Source: CAVWDI01 sp046259385 (lineage in GTDB: Bacteria; Chloroflexota; Anaerolineae; Anaerolineales; UBA4823). Taken from it: DNA of 57,806 nucleotides. The translations under genes were made by a program, and so were the position numbers. The stretch covers positions 1-57,806 of the forward strand of contig JBJYWI010000017.1 of assembly GCA_046259385.1 (NCBI GenBank). Reading direction: 5' to 3'. Positions 31,878-40,766 of the stretch are shown here, one piece after another. Within the stretch, counting starts at the first letter, position 1. Every line of letters begins with the position of its first letter. The notes beneath the pieces were generated by a model. The model saw only the letters and a list, made by a program, of their open reading frames with translations, made no database searches and was not told where the DNA came from.

Positions 31878-33704
31878 CTACCTTGGAATTATAGGCAGGT
31901 CAATATAAGAGCTGAATTGTGAATTCCGTTCCACTCTCCAAACCGGATTACCTTTCTCGGGGATGCGCGCAAAGGTGTCTTTGTCGTGACCGGCGATGCT
32001 CACCCGGATCCGGTGTCCTTTTCGAATTAATACCGAAGTTGGGAGTAATCCAAAATGAAATTCTGTCTTCTCCCCTGGTATGAGTGGGGCCTGATCAGAT
32101 TTTTTATAAGAGTGATATGGGACCAATAACTTGTAAGGTGGAATTTCTCTTGAAATCTTACGGTGGACGGCACGCAGCAATCCTTCGGTGAGGTAAATGA
32201 CCCTCCCCTTTTCATCCATATCCTCCAGATAAACAATTATTACCCCATCCGGTTCTGTGCAGGATACATGAAGCATAACGACAGGATATCCGGTGATCTC
32301 AATATCCCTTTCCAAGGGTGGGCTGCAATATGAAAGTAACCTTCCCCCGGTTTTTACCCTGTCAGGATATGTCACCGTTGTATTGTAGATACTGCTCATT
32401 TCCCACCAGCGGTTATGCAGACCGGTTGTTGCCTCAAAATCCACCTTGTAATCGTCAAATCCTTCATTCTGAACTGGCTTCTCAATGGATAGTGATCCCC
32501 CAGACCGAAGGTACCACCTGGTTTCCGAGACTCCTTCAGGCGGCCAGATTGCTGTCCGTTTCCACTTTTCCTCCCCCATGGTGTAATAAAAAAGGACTTT
32601 CTGATCCGCAATTTCAGGATCGGGATGTTTCAGATAACAATCAAAGAACCGGAGCATCTCCGCCCATTGTCCCTCGGGGGGAGGAATTGATTTTTTGCCA
32701 GGGGGTTCATAAGGGCTGGCATGGAAGCGCCCACCGTGTTCCCATGCGCCTATTGCGCCCCGGACAGCAAAGTCCGAGCTCATGAACCGGCGTAAAACTG
32801 CATCCGCTGTACCGGCATCCATCCAGCTTCCGAACCCAAAAACAGGCACTCCAGCGGAGTTAATTCTGTCAGCATATTTATGGACAGTGATATCATCGAC
32901 AACGATGTCGATTCCTTCCCGACGCTCGTCGCGACAGCTGACCAGTTGTGCAAGCGCATAAACGCTTCCGTTACTGCGGTGCTGCCTGACAGCTTCCTTT
33001 AATTTTTCTCTTCCACCGGATCCATCCACCGGTTTAACACCTTTGACGATCAAACGCCCCCGGAGACCATACTCGCATGGAATTTCATTATGATCGAGAG
33101 ATAGGTCAAATCGCCCCCAGTCGCGTAAAAAACGCTTGTTAAAAACCCCGCCGGGAAAGGCAATATCCAAATAGCCATCCGGATGGTTGAACATCGGTAT
33201 AACCGCTTTTACTGCCGGATGTTCAACTGCAGGGAGAAGTTCGGCAGTCGTACCTAAATACGAGATACCAAAACCGGCGACCATTCCGTCTGACCAAGGC
33301 TGCTGGATAATCCAATCCACGATTTCACGCGCATCTTCAATTGATTCCTCCGGCCAGGGGTAAGGCCAGGTGCCGTACGAAGCGCCGGTTCCACGCACAT
33401 CCAGGTATACCAGCGCGTATCCCTGCCCGGTGAAGAAAGGTTTCATATCTCTAAAATCGGGATTTAAGTCTTCAGGTCTTAAGAACAGGCTGAAAGGCCA
33501 CCGAATTTCAATCTCCCGCCAGTAGCGGGTCTGGGTTAATAATGCTGGTATCTTTTCGCTAGGGTTGAGATTCCTGGGAAGAAACACTTCCATGGCGAGT
33601 TCAACCCCATCTCGCATTGGTACATAATGCGAAGAGGAGATAATTCCCGAATATTTTGGATAGGGTGGCGAGTAGGTGCCGAATTCTTTTTTCAAGTTTT
33701 TCAT
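31878..33704 (-). CDS. CocE/NonD-type (S15) alpha/beta hydrolase
   Basis: 608 aa. The X-Pro dipeptidyl-peptidase/cocaine-esterase layout is clear: YVPMRDGVELAMEVFLPR at the start, YLDVRGTGASYGTW (oxyanion region), the nucleophile serine in GFGISYLGTTAEL near residue 140, and a C-terminal jelly-roll domain ending with RIRVSIAGHDKDTFAR, which contains a candidate catalytic histidine. No signal peptide is seen. Members hydrolyse esters, amides or acyl amino acids. Weak ribosome site before ATG 33704. Confidence 0.87.
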   Translation of the reverse strand: MKNLKKEFGTYSPPYPKYSGIISSSHYVPMRDGVELAMEVFLPRNLNPSEKIPALLTQTRYWREIEIRWPFSLFLRPEDLNPDFRDMKPFFTGQGYALVYLDVRGTGASYGTWPYPWPEESIEDAREIVDWIIQQPWSDGMVAGFGISYLGTTAELLPAVEHPAVKAVIPMFNHPDGYLDIAFPGGVFNKRFLRDWGRFDLSLDHNEIPCEYGLRGRLIVKGVKPVDGSGGREKLKEAVRQHRSNGSVYALAQLVSCRDERREGIDIVVDDITVHKYADRINSAGVPVFGFGSWMDAGTADAVLRRFMSSDFAVRGAIGAWEHGGRFHASPYEPPGKKSIPPPEGQWAEMLRFFDCYLKHPDPEIADQKVLFYYTMGEEKWKRTAIWPPEGVSETRWYLRSGGSLSIEKPVQNEGFDDYKVDFEATTGLHNRWWEMSSIYNTTVTYPDRVKTGGRLLSYCSPPLERDIEITGYPVVMLHVSCTEPDGVIIVYLEDMDEKGRVIYLTEGLLRAVHRKISREIPPYKLLVPYHSYKKSDQAPLIPGEKTEFHFGLLPTSVLIRKGHRIRVSIAGHDKDTFARIPEKGNPVWRVERNSQFSSYIDLPIIPR

Positions 33705-33758
33705 AATTTCAAATCAGCAGTAATATTGTGGATTAGGACAATTCGGAAACATTTTGCA

Positions 33759-34256
33759 TTAGGAAACGCCAACCAGTTTGCTGCGGCGTTCAAGCAGGAT
33801 CACATCCCTCCAGACACCGTTCAGCTTCCCAAGTCGTTCGCGCAAGCCAACTTCCCTGAAACCGCATGAACGGTGCAGCTCAAGACTGGCTTCATTCTCA
33901 GAGAAGACGCCAGCCTGTAGAGTCCAGATCCCGGCTGATTCGGATCGTGAAATCAGTTTCTTTAAAAGTGATTTTCCAATGCCCAGACCGTGTGCGTGTC
34001 CAGCGATGTAAATACTGACTTCAGCCACACCCTCGTATGCACACCGGTCAGAGACAGGGCACAGTGCAGCCCAACCAACAACCTGGCTGCCCGACCTGGC
34101 AACTAATCTGGGTTCCTGTAAATGATTGGCATTCCAATTCTCCCATTCGGGAATATCCACCTCAAATGTGGCATTTCCGGTATCAATCCCCTCTTTATAG
34201 ATCGAGAGGACGGAATTCCAATCCTCTCGCCTCATTTTTTCGATTTTTAACTTCAT
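33759..34256 (-). CDS. GNAT acetyltransferase, phosphinothricin/methionine-sulfoximine acetyltransferase-like
   Basis: 165 aa from ATG 34256, the start that aligns with the family (MKLKIEKMRREDW); GAAGAGA precedes it. Acetyl-CoA motif A is AEVSIYIAGHAHGLGIGKSLL and motif B is NEASLELHRSCGFREVGLRERLG. GIDTGNATFEVDIPEWENW near residue 25 and the C-terminal GVWRDVILLERRS are typical of the Pat/MnaT group, which acetylates glutamine analogues or aromatic amino acids. Monocistronic. Confidence 0.85.
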   Translation of the reverse strand: MKLKIEKMRREDWNSVLSIYKEGIDTGNATFEVDIPEWENWNANHLQEPRLVARSGSQVVGWAALCPVSDRCAYEGVAEVSIYIAGHAHGLGIGKSLLKKLISRSESAGIWTLQAGVFSENEASLELHRSCGFREVGLRERLGKLNGVWRDVILLERRSKLVGVS

Positions 34257-34394
34257 CGCTGTCTCTTCTTTTCGACCGGTTTGATTTTCAATGTTCCAAC
34301 CTCGCAAACCAATTATACAGGGTGTAGTAAAACCTGAAATAGTGGATAGTCCTTTTCTGGTCTCGAGTCTATAACTCAGTATTATGGGATTGTT

Positions 34395-34742
34395 TTATTC
34401 TCTCTCCCAGATACGTTTTTTCATATCTGTAGCCACTAATACCAACAACTGACCATCTGGGGATATCGGTACACAGGAGCCCACTTTTTTGTGATCCAGA
34501 AGCGTGTGCAGCAATTCGCCAACCGTGAAATCCAAAAATATACCCGTCTGGCAGTACGATCTTGTAACCTAACAGGTCTCATCAGGTGAAATAATGCAAG
34601 CTTTTTTTGTGACCTGAAAAAGTGCTTGTTAAGATCTAATCTGGTTCAGACCGCAATCTCAGCAGATTGTCCATCCCGCTGGATAACAATATGAAGCTAT
34701 CTGCTGTAAAACACAATCCCAGCACACAAACCTGAAGGTTGA
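34395..34742 (-). pseudogene. Remnant of a WD40-repeat protein gene
   Basis: On the minus strand, pieces of WD40 repeats can be read in sequence: VCVLGLCFTADSFILLSSG followed by DNLLRLRSEPD and TAG, then ILTSTFSGHKKSLHYF with two stops. After a frame change comes VGELLHTLLDHKKVGS, VPISPDGQLLVLVATD and MKKRIWERE, ending at TAA 34395-34397. The repeat grammar (GH, SPDG, D-x-RIW) is clear, but at least three stops and one or more frameshifts prevent translation. It fills most of the otherwise empty 600 bases between the acetyltransferase and SulP genes. Confidence 0.72.
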
Positions 34743-34781
34743 AAAATTCTGTTAAGTATAATCAACTATATTATATCCATC

Positions 34782-34808
34782 TTGTCAAATTAGAGCGGGG
34801 ATTATAAT
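34782..34808 (+). promoter_or_regulatory. Candidate promoter of the SulP gene
   Basis: TTGTCA (34782-34787), a 15-base spacer and TATAAT (34803-34808). Spacing is two bases short of optimum. About 50 bases upstream of GTG 34858. Confidence 0.45.
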
Positions 34809-34857
34809 ACCAACACGAATAGTAACTTTTATCATTGATCTGTAACTTGCTTCAATT

Positions 34858-36984
34858 GTGGAAACAATACAGGATATTATCTCATCGTCAATAAAATTTT
34901 TTCTGAGACCGCTCTGGATAATCAAGGAATATCAAAAGGGCGATCTTCGCCAGGATTTAACTGCGGGATTGACTGTTGCAGTGATTATGCTACCCCAGGC
35001 AGTAGCATTTGCGCTGATCGCCGGATTGCCACCCCAGATGGGTTTGTATGCGGCTATCGTCGCATCCATTATCGGCGGATTATGGGGTTCTTCGAACCAG
35101 CTCCAGACCGGACCGGCTAATGCGGTTTCTCTTATGGTGCTTTCAATTCTGCTGCCACTTGCCTCTCCAGGGGATGCGGATTACTGGGTTCTGGCGGGTA
35201 TGCTGGCAGTTATAGTCGGTTTATTTCAGATCGGCATGGGCTTGTTTAGATTGGGACTTTTAGTGAATTTTGTCTCAGATTCGGTGATAATCGGTTTTAC
35301 AGCTGGTGCGGGGGTGTTGATTTTCTTCAATCAGCTTGGCAACCTGTTCAGGTTGAGTATTCCCTCAACACCAATGCTTTTTGAAACCTTGCGCAATATC
35401 GTGTTCAGCCTGGATGACATGCACTGGATCAGCCTGATAATCGGAGGGGGTGTGATTATTTTGATCCTTATTTTGCAATGGATCGATCGCAGGATTCCTG
35501 CTGCCTTGGTTGCAATTGTACTGTCTGGTGCGCTTGTAGCACTATTTGAACTGGATGATTATGGCGTTGTTGTTATCGGTCAACTTCCTCAGGGACTTCC
35601 ACCTTTCGCATCTCTTCCGCTTTTTGATGCGGGCGTTTACTCGAATCTGGCAACCGGCGCGCTGGCTATCGCGGCAATTGGAATAGTTCAGTCTATGTCG
35701 ATTGCCAGGAGCTTCGCTGGTCAAACTGGACAGCGGCTGGATAATAACCAGGAGTTTATGGGGCAAGGACTGGCGAATTTTGCCAGCGGAATATTTTCTG
35801 GATATCCCGTAGTGGGATCTTTCAGTCGCAGTGCGGTAAATTACCAGGCAGGCGCACGCAGTGGGATTTCAAATGTCATTGCGGGATTAATCCTGCTGGC
35901 AATCTTGTTGCTTTTTGGTTCATTTGCCGGTTATATACCCATGACCGCCCTGGCGGGTGTTTTGATCCTGGTTGCGATTGGCCTGATCAATAAAGATGAA
36001 ATTATTCGAATCTGGCGCGGGGCGGGCGCAGACCGGATCATCATGACAATCACGCTGGTTGCCACATTGACTATCCCGCTTGAATATGCTGTGCTGCTTG
36101 GTATCGTATTGTCACTGGGATATTACTTGCTGCGGACAAGTATGCCCCGGGTCCGGATTGTTCTGCCGGACAGAGATTACCAATTTATGGTCCATCGGGG
36201 TAATAAACCGGAATGCCCTCAGTTGTCTGTAATAGAGGTGTTGGGTGATCTGTATTTTGGGGCTGTAAATCACGTTGAGGATTTTATCCTCGCTCACCAG
36301 ACAAAGAATCCCGGTCAACGATTTCTATTGCTTCGTGTACTTGGAGTGGAGCACTTCGACATCAGCGGCGTACATGCGCTTGAGCGGATTGTTAAGGTAT
36401 ACCGTGCAAAGGGTGGGGATGTCTTCATCAGCCGTATCCGTGATCCGGTTTTGGAGGTCATGCGCGCGACCGGATTTTATAGTTATTTGGGTGAGGATCA
36501 TTTTCTGGGGAGGGAGATGAATGCAATCGGTCATATTTTTTACAACCTACTTGACCCTGCAGTCTGCATATACGAATGCCCGTTCAGGGTATTTGAGGAA
36601 TGCCAGAATCTCCCAAAACGGCTTGACCTGATCGGTGAATCTCCGCAATTTGGGGCATACCCATGTGAAATCAACACGATTTCGCCGGTTGAATTATGGA
36701 GAAAACTTGAAGAAGACTCCGAATTATGCATAATCGATGTGCGCGAACCGACGGAATTTCAGAGGGGACACATCCAGGGGGCGGAATTGATCCCGCTTCC
36801 GGATATACTGGCTGAACCTTCCCTGATTCCAAAAAATAAGCTAGTTGTGCTAAACTGTCGATCAGGACGAAGAAGCACGCGAGTCGCGTATGAACTCGTC
36901 CAAAAGGGATACAATAACCTTGAGGTGTTGGAAGGCGGCATCCTGGCTTGGGAGGCAGCCATGCTGCTGGAAGCATACGATTGA
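34858..36984 (+). CDS. SulP-family anion transporter fused to STAS and rhodanese domains
   Basis: 708 aa. Residues about 25-430 are the SulP transporter (DLTAGLTVAVIMLPQAVAFA, GLPPQMGLYAA, GSFSRSAVNYQAGARSG). A STAS domain follows (about 450-560, GVEHFDISGVHALERIV). A linker with cysteines (YECPFRVFEECQNLP) leads to a C-terminal rhodanese domain (about 610-705) with IIDVREPTEFQRGHIQGA and the active-site loop CRSGRRS. SulP proteins carry sulfate, bicarbonate or other anions. A fused rhodanese suggests coupling to sulfur chemistry. GTG 34858 is the only suitable start and has no obvious ribosome site. Confidence 0.9.
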   Translation: METIQDIISSSIKFFLRPLWIIKEYQKGDLRQDLTAGLTVAVIMLPQAVAFALIAGLPPQMGLYAAIVASIIGGLWGSSNQLQTGPANAVSLMVLSILLPLASPGDADYWVLAGMLAVIVGLFQIGMGLFRLGLLVNFVSDSVIIGFTAGAGVLIFFNQLGNLFRLSIPSTPMLFETLRNIVFSLDDMHWISLIIGGGVIILILILQWIDRRIPAALVAIVLSGALVALFELDDYGVVVIGQLPQGLPPFASLPLFDAGVYSNLATGALAIAAIGIVQSMSIARSFAGQTGQRLDNNQEFMGQGLANFASGIFSGYPVVGSFSRSAVNYQAGARSGISNVIAGLILLAILLLFGSFAGYIPMTALAGVLILVAIGLINKDEIIRIWRGAGADRIIMTITLVATLTIPLEYAVLLGIVLSLGYYLLRTSMPRVRIVLPDRDYQFMVHRGNKPECPQLSVIEVLGDLYFGAVNHVEDFILAHQTKNPGQRFLLLRVLGVEHFDISGVHALERIVKVYRAKGGDVFISRIRDPVLEVMRATGFYSYLGEDHFLGREMNAIGHIFYNLLDPAVCIYECPFRVFEECQNLPKRLDLIGESPQFGAYPCEINTISPVELWRKLEEDSELCIIDVREPTEFQRGHIQGAELIPLPDILAEPSLIPKNKLVVLNCRSGRRSTRVAYELVQKGYNNLEVLEGGILAWEAAMLLEAYD

Positions 36985-36997
36985 AGGAGAAATTGTA

Positions 36998-37987
36998 TTG
37001 AAAGAGAGATTACCTGCAAACCTGGCATTTGATCTTGCCCGTACCACCGAAGCGGCTGCGTTGGCAGCAGGTCGCTGGATTGGGCTTGGGGAGAGAGCGC
37101 TCGCTGACAAACAAGCTACGGAAAAAATGGTCGCTGCTCTAAACCGGATTAAATTTGAAGGCAGGATTGTCATTGGTGAATCGACTGTTTCAAAAATTCC
37201 ATTCTATAAACATGGTGAAAAGGTAGGAACTGGAGATGGTCCCCGGCTTGACCTGCTGATCGATGCGATTGATGGCAGCGCGCAACTTTCAAAAGGCTCA
37301 GCCGGTGCGATATCGGCTGCGGCGGTTGCACCTGCCGGTTCAATGGCTGAACTTATCAATGTGTCATATATGAGGAAAATTGTGGTTGATTCGGATGTCG
37401 CCCCTTATATGGTCTCACAGTGCCTGGATGCGCCTCCAGCCTGGACCCTCGCCCTGGTTGCGCGCGCCAAAAAACGAAAAGTCAGCACGCTGACTGTATT
37501 TGTACTTGACAGGCCACGTCACAAGGATATTACTGAAGAAATCCGGTCTGCTGGAGCGCATGTTATGCTGGCGCCTGATGGGGACATCGCCGGCGGATTG
37601 CTCGCTGCCTTTCACGATACCGGGGTAGATCTATTGCTTGGCACAGGGGGAGTTGTGGAAGGGATTATGGTTGCCTGTGCAGTAAAAGCTACCGGCGGGA
37701 TGCTGATTGCCCAGCTTGACCCGCATACAGACCAGGAGATTAAAAATGTCCGGGCGGCTGGTTTTGATCCCGGTCAGGTATATACCCATAATGATCTAGT
37801 GAAAAGCGATCAGATCTATTTCGCAGCTACAGGGATCAATGATGGTCCCATACTTTCAGGTGTTAAATATAAGGGCGGACTGGCAAAGACACACTCTATC
37901 CTGCTCAGGGGCGAAACAAGAACCAGGCGTGAGATGATTGCAGAACACCTGCTTGATGAGAATAGGGCTGAAGACCAACCGGACTGA
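36998..37987 (+). CDS. Class II fructose-1,6-bisphosphatase-like (GlpX family)
   Basis: 329 aa from TTG 36998. The TTG follows GAAGGAG by about eight bases and gives the usual family N-terminus (FDLARTTEAAALAAGRWIG). GRIVIGESTVSK, YKHGEKVGTGDGP, LLIDAIDGSAQLSKG, DGDIAGGLLAAF and GTGGVVEGIM align with GlpX. The first glutamate and the aspartate of the metal site are kept, but GEG-x-DEAP has become GESTVSKIP and DPIEGT has become DAIDGS, so activity may be altered. It starts 13 bases after the transporter stop. The open frame running back into the transporter gene is not coding. Confidence 0.85.
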   Translation: MKERLPANLAFDLARTTEAAALAAGRWIGLGERALADKQATEKMVAALNRIKFEGRIVIGESTVSKIPFYKHGEKVGTGDGPRLDLLIDAIDGSAQLSKGSAGAISAAAVAPAGSMAELINVSYMRKIVVDSDVAPYMVSQCLDAPPAWTLALVARAKKRKVSTLTVFVLDRPRHKDITEEIRSAGAHVMLAPDGDIAGGLLAAFHDTGVDLLLGTGGVVEGIMVACAVKATGGMLIAQLDPHTDQEIKNVRAAGFDPGQVYTHNDLVKSDQIYFAATGINDGPILSGVKYKGGLAKTHSILLRGETRTRREMIAEHLLDENRAEDQPD

Positions 37988-38080
37988 TATATTAGGTTCA
38001 ATCTAATAGCAGGCTCGTCAGGACAATCTAGTTCTTGTCCTCAATCTCAAATAATTAAGTATATGAAATTTTTTCTCACT

Positions 38081-38545
38081 TTAATTATTCGCCCAGGCAT
38101 ACAACTGGTTCAGATGATATTCATAATTTTTTAAAAGTGCACGGACTACACTTTCGATTGTGATTGTATTTTCCTCTGTCCTGATGCCAAAATCTTTGTC
38201 CCAATCTTTTGGATTCATAAAAATTAAAAAATTTACCAATGACTGGTAGGATGTTTCAATCTCATCAAGCAGTAGTTCACAGTCTGATGAGTTATACAGC
38301 TTAACGGAATCAGCATCCACGATTGTGTAATCCAATCCTGTATCTACAAGTTTGGATGGTAAATCACCCATCCGGATTTGGCGGCAAGCTGTAATTGTAT
38401 AACGGTTCCAGCCGATCATATGGGCAAGGATATCGCGCGGCGTCCAATCGCCCATCGAAACCAAACATGATTCTGCTGGAAATTCCAGAATAATTTTCCG
38501 AAGATTAAGAATAGTCAATTTTAAATCATCGATTACATTTTTCAT
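38081..38545 (-). CDS. DinB/DfsB-like four-helix protein
   Basis: 154 aa. MGDWTPRDILAHMIGWNRYTI near residue 31 and ALLKNYEYHLNQLYAW at the end contribute the conserved histidines of the DinB-like fold, as in the paralogue at 30.6-31.1 kb, with which it shares the W-x-x-[RK]DI-AH-x-x-W pattern. GAGGAA lies seven bases before ATG 38545. Function unknown; relatives act as thiol S-transferases or in protection from reactive metabolites. Confidence 0.75.
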   Translation of the reverse strand: MKNVIDDLKLTILNLRKIILEFPAESCLVSMGDWTPRDILAHMIGWNRYTITACRQIRMGDLPSKLVDTGLDYTIVDADSVKLYNSSDCELLLDEIETSYQSLVNFLIFMNPKDWDKDFGIRTEENTITIESVVRALLKNYEYHLNQLYAWANN

Positions 38546-38669
38546 AGAATATTCCTCGTAATTAATACCTTACTTATTATTCCACCGAAAGCATATAAAT
38601 TCTTCTGATTTTAATTCAAGATTTTTATTTTCCTATCTGTAACTGCTATTTTTTTGATTTTCCAGATGA

Positions 38670-40565
38670 TTAACTAAAATCCTTTTTACCGGAGATCATA
38701 TTTCTGGCTGATTCGATGCACTCCAGCGAACCAATCAGGGTCAAATGGTCGCCTAATTCCAATTTTGTGTTGTCATCAGGAATAATAACCACATTGTCCC
38801 GGCGAAGGGAAAGCACAAGCACATCTCCCGGAAAAGACAGATTTCCTAGGGTACTGCCTGAACATGCATTATTGGAAACGTCCACCTCAAGAATTTCCTT
38901 ATTCTCTTCTTTGCCAGTAAGAATATCAAACATTCCTGGGTTCCTGGTCAACAGGTCCAATAGAGAGGTTTGCTCCTTAACTGCGTTTACAGCGATAACC
39001 CCCAGACGTTCGAAGCGAGGGATATCCGCCGGGAGGTTGACCAGGGCGACGATGTGGTCGATGCCATATATAGTCTTTGCTTGCTGGCAAACATGGTAGT
39101 TTCGGTCGCTGTCGTTGTGGGTGCATACCAGCGCCTGGGCGCGGTCGAAACAATCGGAAAGCTCTTCATCGGGACAGTCAGTCAATTTTGAGGTAGCAGT
39201 GAAACCAAGTTGGCGCGCTTCCTTCAACCGCTCTTCATCCTGGTCTATGATTATGACTTCATCATGGTGCTTTCGCAGGCGTTCAGCGACCTGGATACCA
39301 AGCTGACCAGAACCGGCCACGATAATTGGGCGAGAGTAGTCAGCAGGAAGCACTGGAATCAAGCGGTTAAAAATCATAGGAGCAAGCGAGACGGTGACTA
39401 CAGCGACAAGGATAATTTCTGCGTTCATCATCTCACTTATCACCCCTAATCGCAGACCTATAGCGGAAGCAGCAATAATCAGAGATAGGCGGGCTGAGAG
39501 TAGAGCGCCGGCAGCAATTGATTGTCGCCATTTGAATTCCAACCGGAATAATAGAGCCGGCAGGAATTTAACTATAAATGCCACCAGTATCAAAAGGAGA
39601 GCAAGTAGCAGGTTCTCTGGCGAACTCAGTAACGACTGGAGGTTGAAACCTACACCGACCATTATGAAGAAAATAGGGATAAAAAATCCAAAGCCGAGCG
39701 CTTCAAGCTGAGAAATCACATCCGCATCTTCCGGTGTGCGCAGCAGAGCGATTACCGCACCTGCCAGGAAAGCTCCCAGAATTACCTCCGCGCCCAGGAT
39801 CTCAGCCAGAACGACAAATACCATCATTGTCGTCAATGCCAAGCGCATTTTTATCTGACCGGTTGCGTGGCTAACGTCGTTCATTGCATTGCGCAAAAAA
39901 GAAAAGCGGTTAAAAAACAGGTTCCCAACACGGTAGAGAAAGAGGAAGGCGACAAATAAAATGCTGATTAGCAGAACATCCAGAGTGATCCCATGTGAGA
40001 GAGCAGCTACCAGGATGGTGATCATTATCATTGTCAAAAAATCGGCGATCAAGGCGGAGACGAGCAGGGTTTGACCGTACCGCCCGGTGCTTAAACCGCG
40101 TTCCTTCAAAACTGGCAGGACGACCCCGAGTGAGGTTGTGGAGAGGATCAACGCCACCATCCAGGGGTTTTTTGCTAAACCAAACCACATTAAAGTAAAG
40201 CCGAAGACAATCGAAAACGCGATTGTCCCCGCGAAAGTCAACGCGCCGATATGGACCGGTCCCCAGGTTCTCTTCCCTTTTTTAGATTCACTCTTTTTCG
40301 TTCCGGATAAGCTTAGATTGGAGAAATCGATCTCAATCCCTGACAGGAACATTAAAAATACGAATCCAAATTCCGAAAGCAATGTTAATACTGTCTCTTC
40401 TCCCTTTACCCATCCAAGTACACTTGGCCCGATCAATACCCCAGCGATGATTTCGCCGACCACGATTGGGATCATCAACTTCTTGAATCGTGAAAGCATT
40501 AGGGGCACTAGAAAAGCAAGAAGGAGAACAAGCAAGAGCGGCGCGAAGGTTTGGGTTTCTTCCAT
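38670..40565 (-). CDS. CPA2/KefB-type cation:proton antiporter with TrkA domains
   Basis: 631 aa. Residues 1-400 form about 12 membrane helices of the Na+/H+ exchanger fold (IVVGEIIAGVLIGPSVLG, EFGFVFLMFLSGIEID, ILSTTSLGVVLPVL, GAFLAGAVIALLRTPED). A RCK/TrkA-N nucleotide-binding domain follows (IIVAGSGQLGIQVAERLRKH, DQDEERLKEA), then a TrkA-C domain (about 560-630, LSLRRDNVVIIPDDNTKLELGD). It likely exports K+ or Na+ against protons under nucleotide control. Monocistronic, divergent from rarA. Confidence 0.92.
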   Translation of the reverse strand: MEETQTFAPLLLVLLLAFLVPLMLSRFKKLMIPIVVGEIIAGVLIGPSVLGWVKGEETVLTLLSEFGFVFLMFLSGIEIDFSNLSLSGTKKSESKKGKRTWGPVHIGALTFAGTIAFSIVFGFTLMWFGLAKNPWMVALILSTTSLGVVLPVLKERGLSTGRYGQTLLVSALIADFLTMIMITILVAALSHGITLDVLLISILFVAFLFLYRVGNLFFNRFSFLRNAMNDVSHATGQIKMRLALTTMMVFVVLAEILGAEVILGAFLAGAVIALLRTPEDADVISQLEALGFGFFIPIFFIMVGVGFNLQSLLSSPENLLLALLLILVAFIVKFLPALLFRLEFKWRQSIAAGALLSARLSLIIAASAIGLRLGVISEMMNAEIILVAVVTVSLAPMIFNRLIPVLPADYSRPIIVAGSGQLGIQVAERLRKHHDEVIIIDQDEERLKEARQLGFTATSKLTDCPDEELSDCFDRAQALVCTHNDSDRNYHVCQQAKTIYGIDHIVALVNLPADIPRFERLGVIAVNAVKEQTSLLDLLTRNPGMFDILTGKEENKEILEVDVSNNACSGSTLGNLSFPGDVLVLSLRRDNVVIIPDDNTKLELGDHLTLIGSLECIESARNMISGKKDFS

Positions 40566-40766
40566 ATTTGTTTTTCACCTGGAGATGGGAATACTTCTTA
40601 TCCGCTCCAGGGTACCTGTTGCTTTTTTATTCAGAGGGATTGTAACCTATAGATTTGAATTCCCACAGGAATATGCGATTAGATTTTAATCAGTTTTTGC
40701 GACAGTAATTATTCAGCATGGTAGAATCACCTATTCCTATCTTTTTAGTTGAAAAAATGTTGGAAT

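Noticed and set aside
1..34742. Alternative genetic code or stop-codon recoding to explain in-frame TAA/TAG
   Set aside because: TAA, TAG and TGA all serve as normal stops in intact genes here, frameshifts accompany some of the stops, and the affected genes are isolated.
30579..38545. Two DinB/DfsB-like proteins as parts of one toxin-protection system
   Set aside because: They are 7 kb apart in different transcripts with different neighbours. They are more likely ordinary paralogues.
40087..40689. 200-aa plus-strand ORF
   Set aside because: Antisense shadow of the cation:proton antiporter N-terminal region.
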